Source of the DNA: JAMLHH01 sp035515235 | Lineage (GTDB): Bacteria > Bacteroidota > Bacteroidia > Chitinophagales > JADIYW01 | Direction: 5' to 3' | Length of the DNA: 64,000 nt | Assembly (NCBI GenBank): GCA_035515235.1 | Contig: DATJBS010000004.1 | Coordinates: 58,044 to 122,043, forward strand | In this document: in pieces, positions 53,294 to 61,828 of the stretch | How the letters are laid out: the number at the start of each line of letters is the position of its first letter | Numbering within the stretch: the first letter of the stretch is position 1 | Program-made: the position numbers and the translations under genes | Notes under the pieces: generated by a model | The model's database searches: none | What the model saw: only the letters and a program-made list of their open reading frames with translations | Told to the model about the DNA's origin: nothing

Positions 53294-53837
53294 AAACCCC
53301 TGGAAAACTAAGAAAGTTACTCAAGTATATGAAAATCCTTGGATTACATTAACTCATGAAGATGTGGTAATACCTAATGGAAACGATGGAGTATATGGAA
53401 AAGTACATTTCAAAAATTATGCTGTAGGAATAGTTCCTATAGATGAAGATGGCAATACTTGGTTAGTAGGTCAATACAGATATACTTTAGATGAATATAG
53501 CTGGGAGATTCCTGAAGGCGGCGCACTTATTCCTCAAGATCCTTTAGAAGCCGCAAAAATGGAATTAGCAGAAGAGGTTGGACTAGCTGCAGAAAGCTGG
53601 GAATTGATCGCTAAACTACACAATTCCAACTCTGTCACAGATGAAGTAGCATATTTATATGTGGCAAGAAATTTGTCAGAAACTTATGCCGAACTCGACG
53701 AAACAGAAGTGATAGATAGAAGAAAGCTACCTTTTGAAGAAGCCGTAAAAATGGCGATGAATGGAGAAATTACAGATAGCATGTCTGTGAGCGCTTTATT
53801 AAAACTATATATTTTAGAACAAGAAAAAAATAAATAA
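53277..53837 (+). CDS. Nudix hydrolase, ADP-ribose pyrophosphatase-like
   Basis: 186 residues. 'NPWITLTHEDVVIPNG' and 'VGQYRYTLDEYSWEIPEGG' are the ADPRase-type blocks. The Nudix box reads GALIPQDPLEAAKMELAEEVGL: the metal-binding E-L-x-E-E is intact but the first Glu of the G-x5-E motif is Gln and the Arg of R-E-U is Met. The likely reaction is cleavage of ADP-ribose or a related NDP compound. Position directly after a sirtuin, with a 17-base overlap, supports use of O-acyl-ADP-ribose or ADP-ribose. Confidence 0.88.
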   Translation: MEQNHKNPWKTKKVTQVYENPWITLTHEDVVIPNGNDGVYGKVHFKNYAVGIVPIDEDGNTWLVGQYRYTLDEYSWEIPEGGALIPQDPLEAAKMELAEEVGLAAESWELIAKLHNSNSVTDEVAYLYVARNLSETYAELDETEVIDRRKLPFEEAVKMAMNGEITDSMSVSALLKLYILEQEKNK

Positions 53838-53838
53838 A

Positions 53839-54321
53839 TTGGAAAAGAAATCTCTAAAAATAGATTATTACTTAGCGAAAAATGTTGATGAATGTAGCAT
53901 GTCTGATAAAGCACTTTTATTGGCAGCTGAAAGAGCAACAAAAAATAGCCATTCCCCTTATTCAAAATTTAGAGTAGGTGCTGCACTTCTATTAGAAGAC
54001 GGCTCTGTAATAGAAGGAAGCAATCAAGAAAATGCGTCTTTCCCAGTAGGCTTTTGTGCAGAAAGAACAGCTTTATCTGCAAAGGCATCTATAGCACCTA
54101 ACAAGAAGATTAAAGCAATTGCAATTAAAGTCAAAAGCGAATTAAAAAAAGTTGTCCAGCCAGCTGCCCCTTGCGGAATCTGTCGTCAAGTATTACTAGA
54201 GTCTGAAGAAAACCAAAAGCAAAACATTAAAATTATTTTACAAGGAGAGACCGGCCCTGTTTTAATATTTGATTCTATAAAAGATATCGTTCCTTTCTAT
54301 TTTGGCGCTAGCGATTTTTAA
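53839..54321 (+). CDS. cdd: Cytidine deaminase
   Basis: 160 residues. Zinc site motifs are 'FCAERTALSAKA' (C-A-E) and 'PCGICRQVL' (PC-x2-C), with the substrate block 'SHSPYSKFRVGAALL' and 'GSNQENASFPVG'. The enzyme deaminates cytidine and deoxycytidine to uridine forms. The start is TTG at 53839, one base after the Nudix stop; there is no earlier ATG in frame. It is the last gene of the run and overlaps copA end-to-end by four bases. Confidence 0.95.
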   Translation: MEKKSLKIDYYLAKNVDECSMSDKALLLAAERATKNSHSPYSKFRVGAALLLEDGSVIEGSNQENASFPVGFCAERTALSAKASIAPNKKIKAIAIKVKSELKKVVQPAAPCGICRQVLLESEENQKQNIKIILQGETGPVLIFDSIKDIVPFYFGASDF

Positions 54322-56744
54322 AAATCTTCGACTTTTTTGTTTTTAAGTCTTAAACTATTTAATACCACACTTACAGAACTCATAGCCATAGCTGCTCCTG
54401 CCCACATTGGATTTAACATAAATCCATAGATTGGATATAATATTCCAGCAGCAATTGGAATTCCAATCATATTATAGATAAATGCCCAAAACAAATTTTG
54501 TCGAATAGTTTGAACCGTCATTTTTGATAATCTTATCGCCGTAGGTATCTTTTTCAGATCTGAAGAAACAATCATCATTTTGGCAACATCCATAGCGATA
54601 TCACTACCATGGCCCATTGCTATACTGATATCTGCTTTTGCTAAAGCACTGCTATCGTTCACCCCATCTCCTACCATTGCTACAATATGACCTCGCGATT
54701 GCATATCTGCTACATATTGAAACTTCTCTTCAGGAAGCACTTGAGCTTTTACATTTTTTATTCCTACTTGACTAGCGACAGCATCAGCAGACCTTTGGTG
54801 ATCTCCTGTCAACATCGTCACTTCAATATTCATTTTCTGTAATTGCTGAACAGCAGAAAGTGATGAAGATTTGATTTGATCAGAAATAGATATTACAGAT
54901 AATAATTGATGCTCACTAAAGAAGAAAACTACAGTGTGAGCAAGCTCTTCTTGTTGGTTGACCCAAGTTGAAATGGAATCAGGAAAAGCTACATTAGACT
55001 TTTGAAGTAATTTATTATTACCTATCCATAAACGTTCGTTTTCATAAATGGCTTGAATACCTTGCCCTGTAACATTCTCAATTTCTAAACCCTCCACAAA
55101 ATCAGCTTCAGATTTAATTTTATCTACTATCGCTTGTGCTAACGGATGTTCTGAAGATTGCTCTATACTATATAATAGAGACAAATATTTTTCTTTCAGC
55201 TCAGGAGATATCCAGTTAATTGCTTGAACAGAAGGCTGACCTTCAGTGATTGTGCCAGTTTTATCTAGAACAACTCTATCAATTTGGTGAGCAATTTCTA
55301 AACTTTGCGCATCTTTTATAAGAATACCCAACTCTGCACCTTTACCCATACCGACCATTAAAGCCGTAGGTGTCGCAAGACCTAATGCACATGGACAAGC
55401 AATTACTAATACTGTAACAAACGCCATAAAGCCGTGAGCGACTCCTTGTTCTCCACCTACTAAAGCCCAAATGACAAAAGATAAGACAGCAATTAAAATA
55501 ACTATTGGGACAAATACTGATGCAATTTTATCTACTAATTTTTGAACAGGAGCTTTACTACCCTGAGCCACTTCTACCATTCTAATAATTCTTGCCAATA
55601 CAGTATCAGAACCCACTTTTTGAGCTTCATACTGAAAACTTCCATTTTGGTTAATAGTACCTGCGAATACCTCAGAACCTTTTTCCTTTTTGAGTGGAAG
55701 AGGTTCTCCGGAAATCATACTTTCATTAATATAGGAAGACCCACTCTTCACGATTCCATCCACAGCGACCTGTTCACCAGGTTTTGCTAATAAGATATCT
55801 CCTACTTGCACTAATGAAATTTTCTTTTCTTCTACTTGTCCTTTTTCATTTACAAAATGTACAGATTTCGGTTGTAAGCCCATGAGCTTTTTAATAGACG
55901 ATTTTGCTTGATTTTTTGCTGACTCTTCTAAATATTTACCTAATAATACAAAAGCTATGACTACACCTGCTGCTTCAAAATACACATGACCATGTAGACC
56001 TCTTTGCTGCCAAAATTCGGGAAATATCATATTAAAAACACTGAATGTATATGCAATACCTGCGCTTAATGCAATCAGAGTATCCATATTTGCAGACTTG
56101 TGTTTCAATTGTTTCCATGCTCCTATAAAAAATTGACGACCAAAGTATAAAACAATTGGGGTAGATAATGCGAACATGATCCAATCACCATAAGGCATAT
56201 TCATGAAAAACATTCCTATAATCAATAAAGGAAAAGCTAATATCCAAGTGGCTATTAATTGATTTTTTTGAGAAGCAATCTTATTAGATTGAAGTTCTTC
56301 TAACTCGTCTTCTTTTTCGTCTATGTACAAATCGTAACCACCATCTTGAACCACTTTTTTTAATAAATCAGCGTGAACTATCGATGGGACATATTCTATT
56401 TCTGTTGATTGGCTAGCATAGTTTACACTTGAATGAAGAACTCCTGGAGTATTATTGAGAATCTCTTCTACACTAGATGCGCAAGAAGCACAGGCCATTT
56501 CCATGACTGGAAAAGATTTCTTTACTGTTTCCACAGCATAATTTATCTTTTTTAAAGCATCTACTATTTCTAAAACAATAGAGCTGTTTTTGACTAATAT
56601 GGAAATCTGCTGAAGTGAGGTATCTACTTTACACCAAAGGACATCCTTTAATGAAGAGATGGTTGTTTCAATTTTAGAGATATCTTCTGACTGAATCGGA
56701 GACGAAATTGAAAGAATAAATTTATTAGAATTTACTGATGACAT
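54318..56744 (-). CDS. copA: Copper-translocating P-type ATPase
   Basis: 808 residues. Two N-terminal HMA domains: the first (about 5-75) has lost its C-x2-C, the second has 'MEMACASCASSVEEIL'. The pump shows 'GEPLPLKKEKG' (actuator TGE-like SGEP), the metal motif CPC in VIACPCALGLATPT, phosphorylation site DKTGT, 'SEHPLAQAI' and 'GDGVNDSSALAKAD'. This is the CopA (P1B-1) pattern for Cu(I) export at the inner membrane. A short AraC-type HTH fragment lies upstream on the same strand; no intact copper regulator is visible. Confidence 0.95.
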   Translation of the reverse strand: MSSVNSNKFILSISSPIQSEDISKIETTISSLKDVLWCKVDTSLQQISILVKNSSIVLEIVDALKKINYAVETVKKSFPVMEMACASCASSVEEILNNTPGVLHSSVNYASQSTEIEYVPSIVHADLLKKVVQDGGYDLYIDEKEDELEELQSNKIASQKNQLIATWILAFPLLIIGMFFMNMPYGDWIMFALSTPIVLYFGRQFFIGAWKQLKHKSANMDTLIALSAGIAYTFSVFNMIFPEFWQQRGLHGHVYFEAAGVVIAFVLLGKYLEESAKNQAKSSIKKLMGLQPKSVHFVNEKGQVEEKKISLVQVGDILLAKPGEQVAVDGIVKSGSSYINESMISGEPLPLKKEKGSEVFAGTINQNGSFQYEAQKVGSDTVLARIIRMVEVAQGSKAPVQKLVDKIASVFVPIVILIAVLSFVIWALVGGEQGVAHGFMAFVTVLVIACPCALGLATPTALMVGMGKGAELGILIKDAQSLEIAHQIDRVVLDKTGTITEGQPSVQAINWISPELKEKYLSLLYSIEQSSEHPLAQAIVDKIKSEADFVEGLEIENVTGQGIQAIYENERLWIGNNKLLQKSNVAFPDSISTWVNQQEELAHTVVFFFSEHQLLSVISISDQIKSSSLSAVQQLQKMNIEVTMLTGDHQRSADAVASQVGIKNVKAQVLPEEKFQYVADMQSRGHIVAMVGDGVNDSSALAKADISIAMGHGSDIAMDVAKMMIVSSDLKKIPTAIRLSKMTVQTIRQNLFWAFIYNMIGIPIAAGILYPIYGFMLNPMWAGAAMAMSSVSVVLNSLRLKNKKVEDF

Positions 56745-56936
56745 TTTAAGATTAATTACTTAAATGTACAAGGATTCTAAACAATAAAGGTTCAATTGAA
56801 ACGGAATGATGATCTAAACTAGTAAGTCGCTTAGAAAACCATTCCGGCAAAATTGATTTAAAATTTTAAAAAATATGATGTAATTGACTAGTACAGAAAG
56901 TGAATTCTGTATTAATCAAAAGATATTTAAAATCCT

Positions 56937-57134
56937 CTACTTAGACTTCGTCCTAGGAGTATAGTCTTTAATAGGCTCATTCAATCTTCTGAACTTTGAT
57001 GGAGTTACACCCGCCAATTTCTTAAAGTCTGAAGATAACGTTTGTAAACTATCATAATTCAGTTCTTCTGCAATATCACTCAATGTATATTTTGGATCAA
57101 GTAATAGCTTTTTAGCTTTTTCAATGTCTATCAT
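56937..57134 (-). pseudogene. Isolated AraC-type HTH fragment upstream of copA
   Basis: About 65 codons from ATG 57134 encode only the second half of an AraC HTH: 'KAKKLLLDPKYTLSDIAEEL' then 'SLQTLSSDFKKLAGVTPSKFRR'. The open frame goes on upstream to 57164 (reading ...KFRVNRPLI) and stops, so the first HTH helix pair and any sensor domain are gone. In Bacteroidota a full AraC-type protein of ~190 residues with a metal-binding N-terminus commonly sits next to copA; this looks like what is left of it. A functional mini-protein cannot be excluded. Confidence 0.55.
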
Positions 57135-57140
57135 AATCAA

Positions 57141-57543
57141 TGGTCTATTTACCCTAAATTTTTAAATGTTAAAGATTCTAATAATCTGGGGCAATTTTAG
57201 AAGTTCTTTTTAATGGTTATAAAAAACAAATGCATGCATATGTATTTCAAAACGAACTAAATATAAAGTCTAAAATTAAATAAAAATTTATACTTATTCC
57301 GATATGAATATGCAAAATACAAACATTTTTTATAATTTCAATTAATCTATAAAAATATAATTGTAGTGACAATGTTTGTAATATACAACTAGTTGTCTTG
57401 CCGCATCATAATTAAAGATGTATCTTTTTATACAAAAGCGCATATCTACTTGTTAATCAATCCTTAAAATTGTGAAGATTTAAATAAAATCACTATTTGC
57501 AAGTATTTTTGCGTTATTTATTGCAAATAATAACATTACTTTT
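57141..57543. other. AT-rich intergenic region before rpsF
   Basis: No gene seen. It holds the palindrome ACAACTAGTTGT (57385-57396), flanked by GACAA ... TTGTC, and ATGCATGCAT near 57230. These could be regulator sites or chance. Confidence 0.4.
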
Positions 57544-57551
57544 TACCTTTG
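57544..57551 (+). promoter_or_regulatory. Promoter of the rpsF-rpsR-rplI operon
   Basis: TACCTTTG fits TAnnTTTG exactly, with a TTG at 57521-57523 twenty bases upstream as the -33 element: the best complete Bacteroidota promoter of the window. Confidence 0.75.
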
Positions 57552-57573
57552 CCCTCTAATTAATTTTTTTATT

Positions 57574-57927
57574 ATGAACCATTACGAAGCGGTTTTTATT
57601 ACAACGCCCGTACTCAATACAGATGAGTACACAAGAACCGTAAAGAAGTACTTAGACTTCTTAGAAAAAAACGGTGGAGAGTTAGTAAGTAAAGAGGACT
57701 GGGGAATTAAGCAATTGGCTTACCCAATTCAAAAGAAAACTACAGGATTTTACACATTAATGGAATTCCAGTTGGATCCACAAGCGATTCGTCGTTTGGA
57801 GATTGAGTTCAAGCGTGATGAAAACATCATGAGATTTTTAACTGTCAAATTGAACAAGTTTGCTGTTAAATATGCTGAACAGAGAAGAACAAAATTAGCT
57901 GGAAAGTACGAAAAAACGGAGGGTTAA
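57574..57927 (+). CDS. rpsF: Ribosomal protein bS6
   Basis: 117 residues with the S6 pattern: 'NHYEAVFITTPVL', 'GGELVSKEDWGIKQLAYPIQKKTTGFYTLMEF' (in parts) and 'KRDENIMRFLTVKL'. It binds the central domain of 16S rRNA with bS18, whose gene follows after four bases. The promoter is 22 bases before the ATG. Confidence 0.97.
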   Translation: MNHYEAVFITTPVLNTDEYTRTVKKYLDFLEKNGGELVSKEDWGIKQLAYPIQKKTTGFYTLMEFQLDPQAIRRLEIEFKRDENIMRFLTVKLNKFAVKYAEQRRTKLAGKYEKTEG

Positions 57928-57931
57928 AATT

Positions 57932-58198
57932 ATGGCTCAAGACAAATCAATCAAATTCTTAAATGCGCCTAAAATTGGCCAGAACAGAAAAAAATATTGC
58001 CGTTTTAAAAGAACAGGTATTCGTTATATCGATTATAAAGATCCTGAATTCTTGTTGAAATTTATTAATGAACAAGGAAAGATTCTTCCTCGTCGTATCA
58101 CAGGTAACTCTTTGAAATTCCAAAGAAGAGTATCTACTGCTGTAAAGCGTGGTCGTCACTTGGCTATTTTACCTTATGTTGCTGACCTTTTAAAGTAA
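57932..58198 (+). CDS. rpsR: Ribosomal protein bS18
   Basis: 88 residues; 'YCRFKRTGIRYIDYKDPEFL', 'QGKILPRRITGNS' and 'KRGRHLAILPYV' are diagnostic. There is one cysteine (zinc-free form). It forms the S6-S18 pair on the small subunit. Confidence 0.97.
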   Translation: MAQDKSIKFLNAPKIGQNRKKYCRFKRTGIRYIDYKDPEFLLKFINEQGKILPRRITGNSLKFQRRVSTAVKRGRHLAILPYVADLLK

Positions 58199-58203
58199 AT
58201 CAC

Positions 58204-58650
58204 ATGGAAATCATATTATTACAAGACGTTGAAAACTTAGGTATTAAATATGACCTTGTTAACGTTAAACCTGGATATGGTCGTAACTTTTTGATTCCAA
58301 AAGGTTTGGCTAAAATTGCTAACACTTCTAACAAAAAACATTTAGAAGAAATTAAACGTCAGCAAACCAATAAAATTGCTAAACAAATGGAAGAGTTTAG
58401 AGCTCTAGCTGAAAAAATAGCTGGAACTAAATTTACTATTGGAGCAAAAGCTGGAACAACTGGTAAATTATTTGGAAGTGTAACTAACGTACAGTTAGCT
58501 GATGCTATCAAAAATGAAATCGGTGTTGAAGTAGAACGTAAAAAAATCATCATCACTAATGAAGTGAAAGATTTAGGTACTTACAAAGCTACTTTGCATA
58601 TCTTCAAAGACATTGACGCTGAATTTCAGTTTGAAGTAGTCTCTGAATAA
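58204..58650 (+). CDS. rplI: Ribosomal protein bL9
   Basis: 148 residues; the N-terminal domain 'MEIILLQDVENLG' and 'VNVKPGYGRNFLIPKGLA' is followed by the long helix and the C-terminal domain. bL9 binds 23S rRNA and extends from the large subunit. Last gene of the operon, with a strong terminator 20 bases downstream. Confidence 0.97.
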   Translation: MEIILLQDVENLGIKYDLVNVKPGYGRNFLIPKGLAKIANTSNKKHLEEIKRQQTNKIAKQMEEFRALAEKIAGTKFTIGAKAGTTGKLFGSVTNVQLADAIKNEIGVEVERKKIIITNEVKDLGTYKATLHIFKDIDAEFQFEVVSE

Positions 58651-58670
58651 TTTCATATAAATTATACTTC

Positions 58671-58703
58671 AAGCCCTAACTTCATCGTTAGGGCTTTTTT
58701 TTT
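58671..58703 (+). terminator. Terminator of the ribosomal operon
   Basis: AAGCCCTAAC (58671-58680), loop TTCATC, GTTAGGGCTT (58687-58696), then a run of T: a canonical Rho-independent terminator. Confidence 0.95.
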
Positions 58704-58840
58704 GCAATCTCTTCAAGATGATTAACTTCTTCCACATTTCTCACATTACTTGTATTTAACAGTTATTTCTGAATGAATTGGTCGACAATCTTTAACTTTA
58801 CTCATTCAGCAATTTTTGATTACAGACCCGTTATCTATAT

Positions 58841-61828
58841 ATGCGCAACTCTTATCTTTCAGGATATTTAATCGTCATCATTTCATTCATTTTTACGCAA
58901 AATATTTTTGCTCAAACTTCCTATTCAAAAAAAATCTCTCAACATATCGATAGGTATGCTCAAGACAGTATTTTGACGAATGAAGAGACCATGGAATACC
59001 TCAAAGCATTAGAAGATTGGGCTACACAGCCTCATCCTATTAATGACGAATACTTCCTATTATTAGATAATTACCTTACTTATATTAAGAAAAGCACCTA
59101 TAAAAAATACGCAGGTCAGGTATATAATGATATTTTCAGTCAAGCTCTTAATATCATAAAAGCTTCTAGTGATCCGAGTATTGACATGACAAGTTTTTCT
59201 TACAGCCTTCTACCGGACTACTACTCTGCAGTAAAAATTTTGATTCCTGCAGAGGTTTCTAAGTATGCAGTTTTGAATATGGCTAAAGAAAGACCACAAG
59301 AATTGATTGGTCAATTTTCAAAACTAGATTATGCTTTAGATGCTAAAGATTTAGAGATTGCTGTTTTAGCGAGCCCTCATGTGATCAGTCAATTTATGCA
59401 CTATAATAACTTAGTGAAAACTGAATTACTCAAATCCACTCAGCCAGAAATTAAATTGCTCTTTGAAATCTATAAAAAGTATCGATACAGCGAACATCCA
59501 TACTATTTATTGCCTTATATCGTCAATAACAAAATCAGTATTGAAAATGCAGAAGAGCTTTCTAAAAATGAATACTCTTTAATCAATTACCTTTTGCCAT
59601 TAGTCATCGATACTATGCCTTTAGCAAGAGTTTCTATTCAGCAAAGATGGGATGAGCTGACTTCTAAATATGTAAAAATTATCCATCAAAATAAATACAG
59701 CGCTCCAAATACTTGGAAGATGGAAGCATTAGATCAAATCACAGATTCAAGTCGTACTCGTATTTTGTTTGTGACACATAATATGCTTTCTCCATTGGAA
59801 CTAGATGCATTCATGAAATGGATTTCTTTCAAAAACAAACTTCAACCTTTACCAGAAAAAGCTCTAGACAAAATCTCTCTGAAAGATATTTACATTTTAA
59901 AGGACAAAGTCTATAAAGAAAATCTGCAAGCCACTTGGGTACAACTTTGGGGCAACGATTCCCTAAATACTTATATAAGAAGTAGAAGAGCACAAGCCAC
60001 TCCTAAGCAATTAGAATCTATAAAAAATGGAAGTTTTGCAGGCAGTAAAAGCGAAGTGGTTTTAGTACCCGTGGCAAAACCTAAAGTTCCTGAGTTCATT
60101 ATCAAATCCTATTATTTCAATCTTTCCGATCAAGATAAAACTTTGATGAGATGGAAGAATGATCCAATGACAGCCTTGGATAAAATATCTAATTGGATAG
60201 ATGAACCTTACTCAGACGAATTACTTCAATATATTGCTCATATATATCCTTTAGAAATCATAAGAAATCTGGATAAAATAAAACTCAAAAAACAAGGAAT
60301 TGAAGTTCTGAAAAATATAGGAAGTATTGCTCCTTTAAGTACTAAAAACTTCATCATTAGTCCTTCTCACTCATGGAATAATTTATTCAAAAATAGTCAG
60401 GATAGTGTCATTAAGACATTATATAAAATCAATCAAGTTGCAGGAATTAATACAAGAGCTTATTTACTTCTAGATGATATTTATCGTAAAAAAATGAGTA
60501 TCGAATTAGCAGATAGCCTTTGTAAAAACAGCTCTTGGCTCACAAAAAGAATGATCACCTTACTGTCTAATCCAAACGTCTTAGGAAGATATTCAATAGA
60601 ACAGGAAATATCTGCAACGGCTCTTAGATTTGTAAGAAATATGAATATATCTGAAAATACAGATAATTCTTTCGCCGGTCAAATGGAGTATTTATCTCCT
60701 GAAGAGCTGTATACTTTTATGACTTATGGCGAAGATGAAATTATACAAAAGAGCTTTTACAAAATGCTTTTAACATTAATCAAAAAGTCTCCTGACGGAA
60801 ATGTCTTACCAATCATCCAAAAGCTTGGCTATAATAACTACATAAAATTTATTAGAAAGTGTGCTTATTATGATTTGTTAGACACTGTATTTAAACCATT
60901 TTCAACAGATGAAAAGAACTTAATAGTCAGAAAGATATTACATAATTTAGATCAGTCTTCAGAAATGGATGCTATTCAGGTAGCTGATATTATTATCTGT
61001 TTGAAAAATCCAGCTATTATAGAAGTCATTCATCAACAACTGAAAATAGAATACGAAAAAGCTGAACTAGCAAAATCTGACAAAGGAGTAGCCATCTACG
61101 GAATATTAAGCTCTTTAATTTCCACAAAAATTGATCAGGGATGGGCAAAATACGTTGCTGAGAAATATGAACTTCCTGGTTTAAATCAATTGCCCGTCTA
61201 TTCTTTGTTTAATCAAAAGATGGAAAACATCCAGCAGTATTATTTTTATAATGATGAAGATGGTGTAGGATCTTATAGCAATTTCATTCGTTCTTACGAA
61301 AGAAGTCCTTTAGAATGGATGATAAAAGACTTAGGTTCATTTGTATTGGTACAATCTAAAACAGGCAGAAAGATTGATATTTTTGCCAATAAAGCTAGAG
61401 AAGGTGAAAAGGGAATACAAGCAATGTTAGACTATATGAAGAAAAATTCTTTAGAACCTCAAATAGTGGTTCATAGAGGATTAAGTACTCATACCTTGAA
61501 AACTTTTATTCGTATACCTTCTTCTGCCAAATTGATTTTAGATGGTTCTTGTGGAGGATATTATGTACAGCAAGTAGCGATAGATAGAGCTCCCGGAGCA
61601 CAAATACTTTGTAATAGAAATGTGGGAACCATGTACATTAACGACCCATTATTTAAACAAATCAACGATGATATCCGTGCAGGAAAAGATATTATATGGC
61701 CAGACTTTTGGGATAAAATGAATCAAAGAGTAGGCACTAACCCATATTTTAAGGATTATATACCGCCACATAAAAATGCGGCAGCGATTTTGATAAAAGC
61801 ACTATATGACATTTTGGAACTTAATTAA
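58841..61828 (+). CDS. Large secreted protein with C-terminal caspase-fold-like domain (paralog 1)
   Basis: 995 residues with a signal peptide (about 1-25, ending IFAQ-TS). Residues ~30-790 are helical with no domain I know, possibly helical repeats. Residues ~810-995 follow the order seen in clan CD cysteine peptidases: 'YYFYNDEDGVGSYSNF', then hydrophobic VVHRG (His878), 26 residues later hydrophobic ILDGSCGG (Cys904), then 'APGAQILCNRNVGTMYIND'. An H-G / S-C-G arrangement of that kind is found in caspases, gingipains and CHAT proteases. No T9SS sorting domain is seen, so the periplasm is the likely place. The next gene overlaps by 23 bases and encodes a paralog. Confidence 0.7.
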   Translation: MRNSYLSGYLIVIISFIFTQNIFAQTSYSKKISQHIDRYAQDSILTNEETMEYLKALEDWATQPHPINDEYFLLLDNYLTYIKKSTYKKYAGQVYNDIFSQALNIIKASSDPSIDMTSFSYSLLPDYYSAVKILIPAEVSKYAVLNMAKERPQELIGQFSKLDYALDAKDLEIAVLASPHVISQFMHYNNLVKTELLKSTQPEIKLLFEIYKKYRYSEHPYYLLPYIVNNKISIENAEELSKNEYSLINYLLPLVIDTMPLARVSIQQRWDELTSKYVKIIHQNKYSAPNTWKMEALDQITDSSRTRILFVTHNMLSPLELDAFMKWISFKNKLQPLPEKALDKISLKDIYILKDKVYKENLQATWVQLWGNDSLNTYIRSRRAQATPKQLESIKNGSFAGSKSEVVLVPVAKPKVPEFIIKSYYFNLSDQDKTLMRWKNDPMTALDKISNWIDEPYSDELLQYIAHIYPLEIIRNLDKIKLKKQGIEVLKNIGSIAPLSTKNFIISPSHSWNNLFKNSQDSVIKTLYKINQVAGINTRAYLLLDDIYRKKMSIELADSLCKNSSWLTKRMITLLSNPNVLGRYSIEQEISATALRFVRNMNISENTDNSFAGQMEYLSPEELYTFMTYGEDEIIQKSFYKMLLTLIKKSPDGNVLPIIQKLGYNNYIKFIRKCAYYDLLDTVFKPFSTDEKNLIVRKILHNLDQSSEMDAIQVADIIICLKNPAIIEVIHQQLKIEYEKAELAKSDKGVAIYGILSSLISTKIDQGWAKYVAEKYELPGLNQLPVYSLFNQKMENIQQYYFYNDEDGVGSYSNFIRSYERSPLEWMIKDLGSFVLVQSKTGRKIDIFANKAREGEKGIQAMLDYMKKNSLEPQIVVHRGLSTHTLKTFIRIPSSAKLILDGSCGGYYVQQVAIDRAPGAQILCNRNVGTMYINDPLFKQINDDIRAGKDIIWPDFWDKMNQRVGTNPYFKDYIPPHKNAAAILIKALYDILELN

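Noticed and set aside
57959..58159. Minus-strand frame over rpsR
   Set aside because: Antisense shadow of the ribosomal protein gene.
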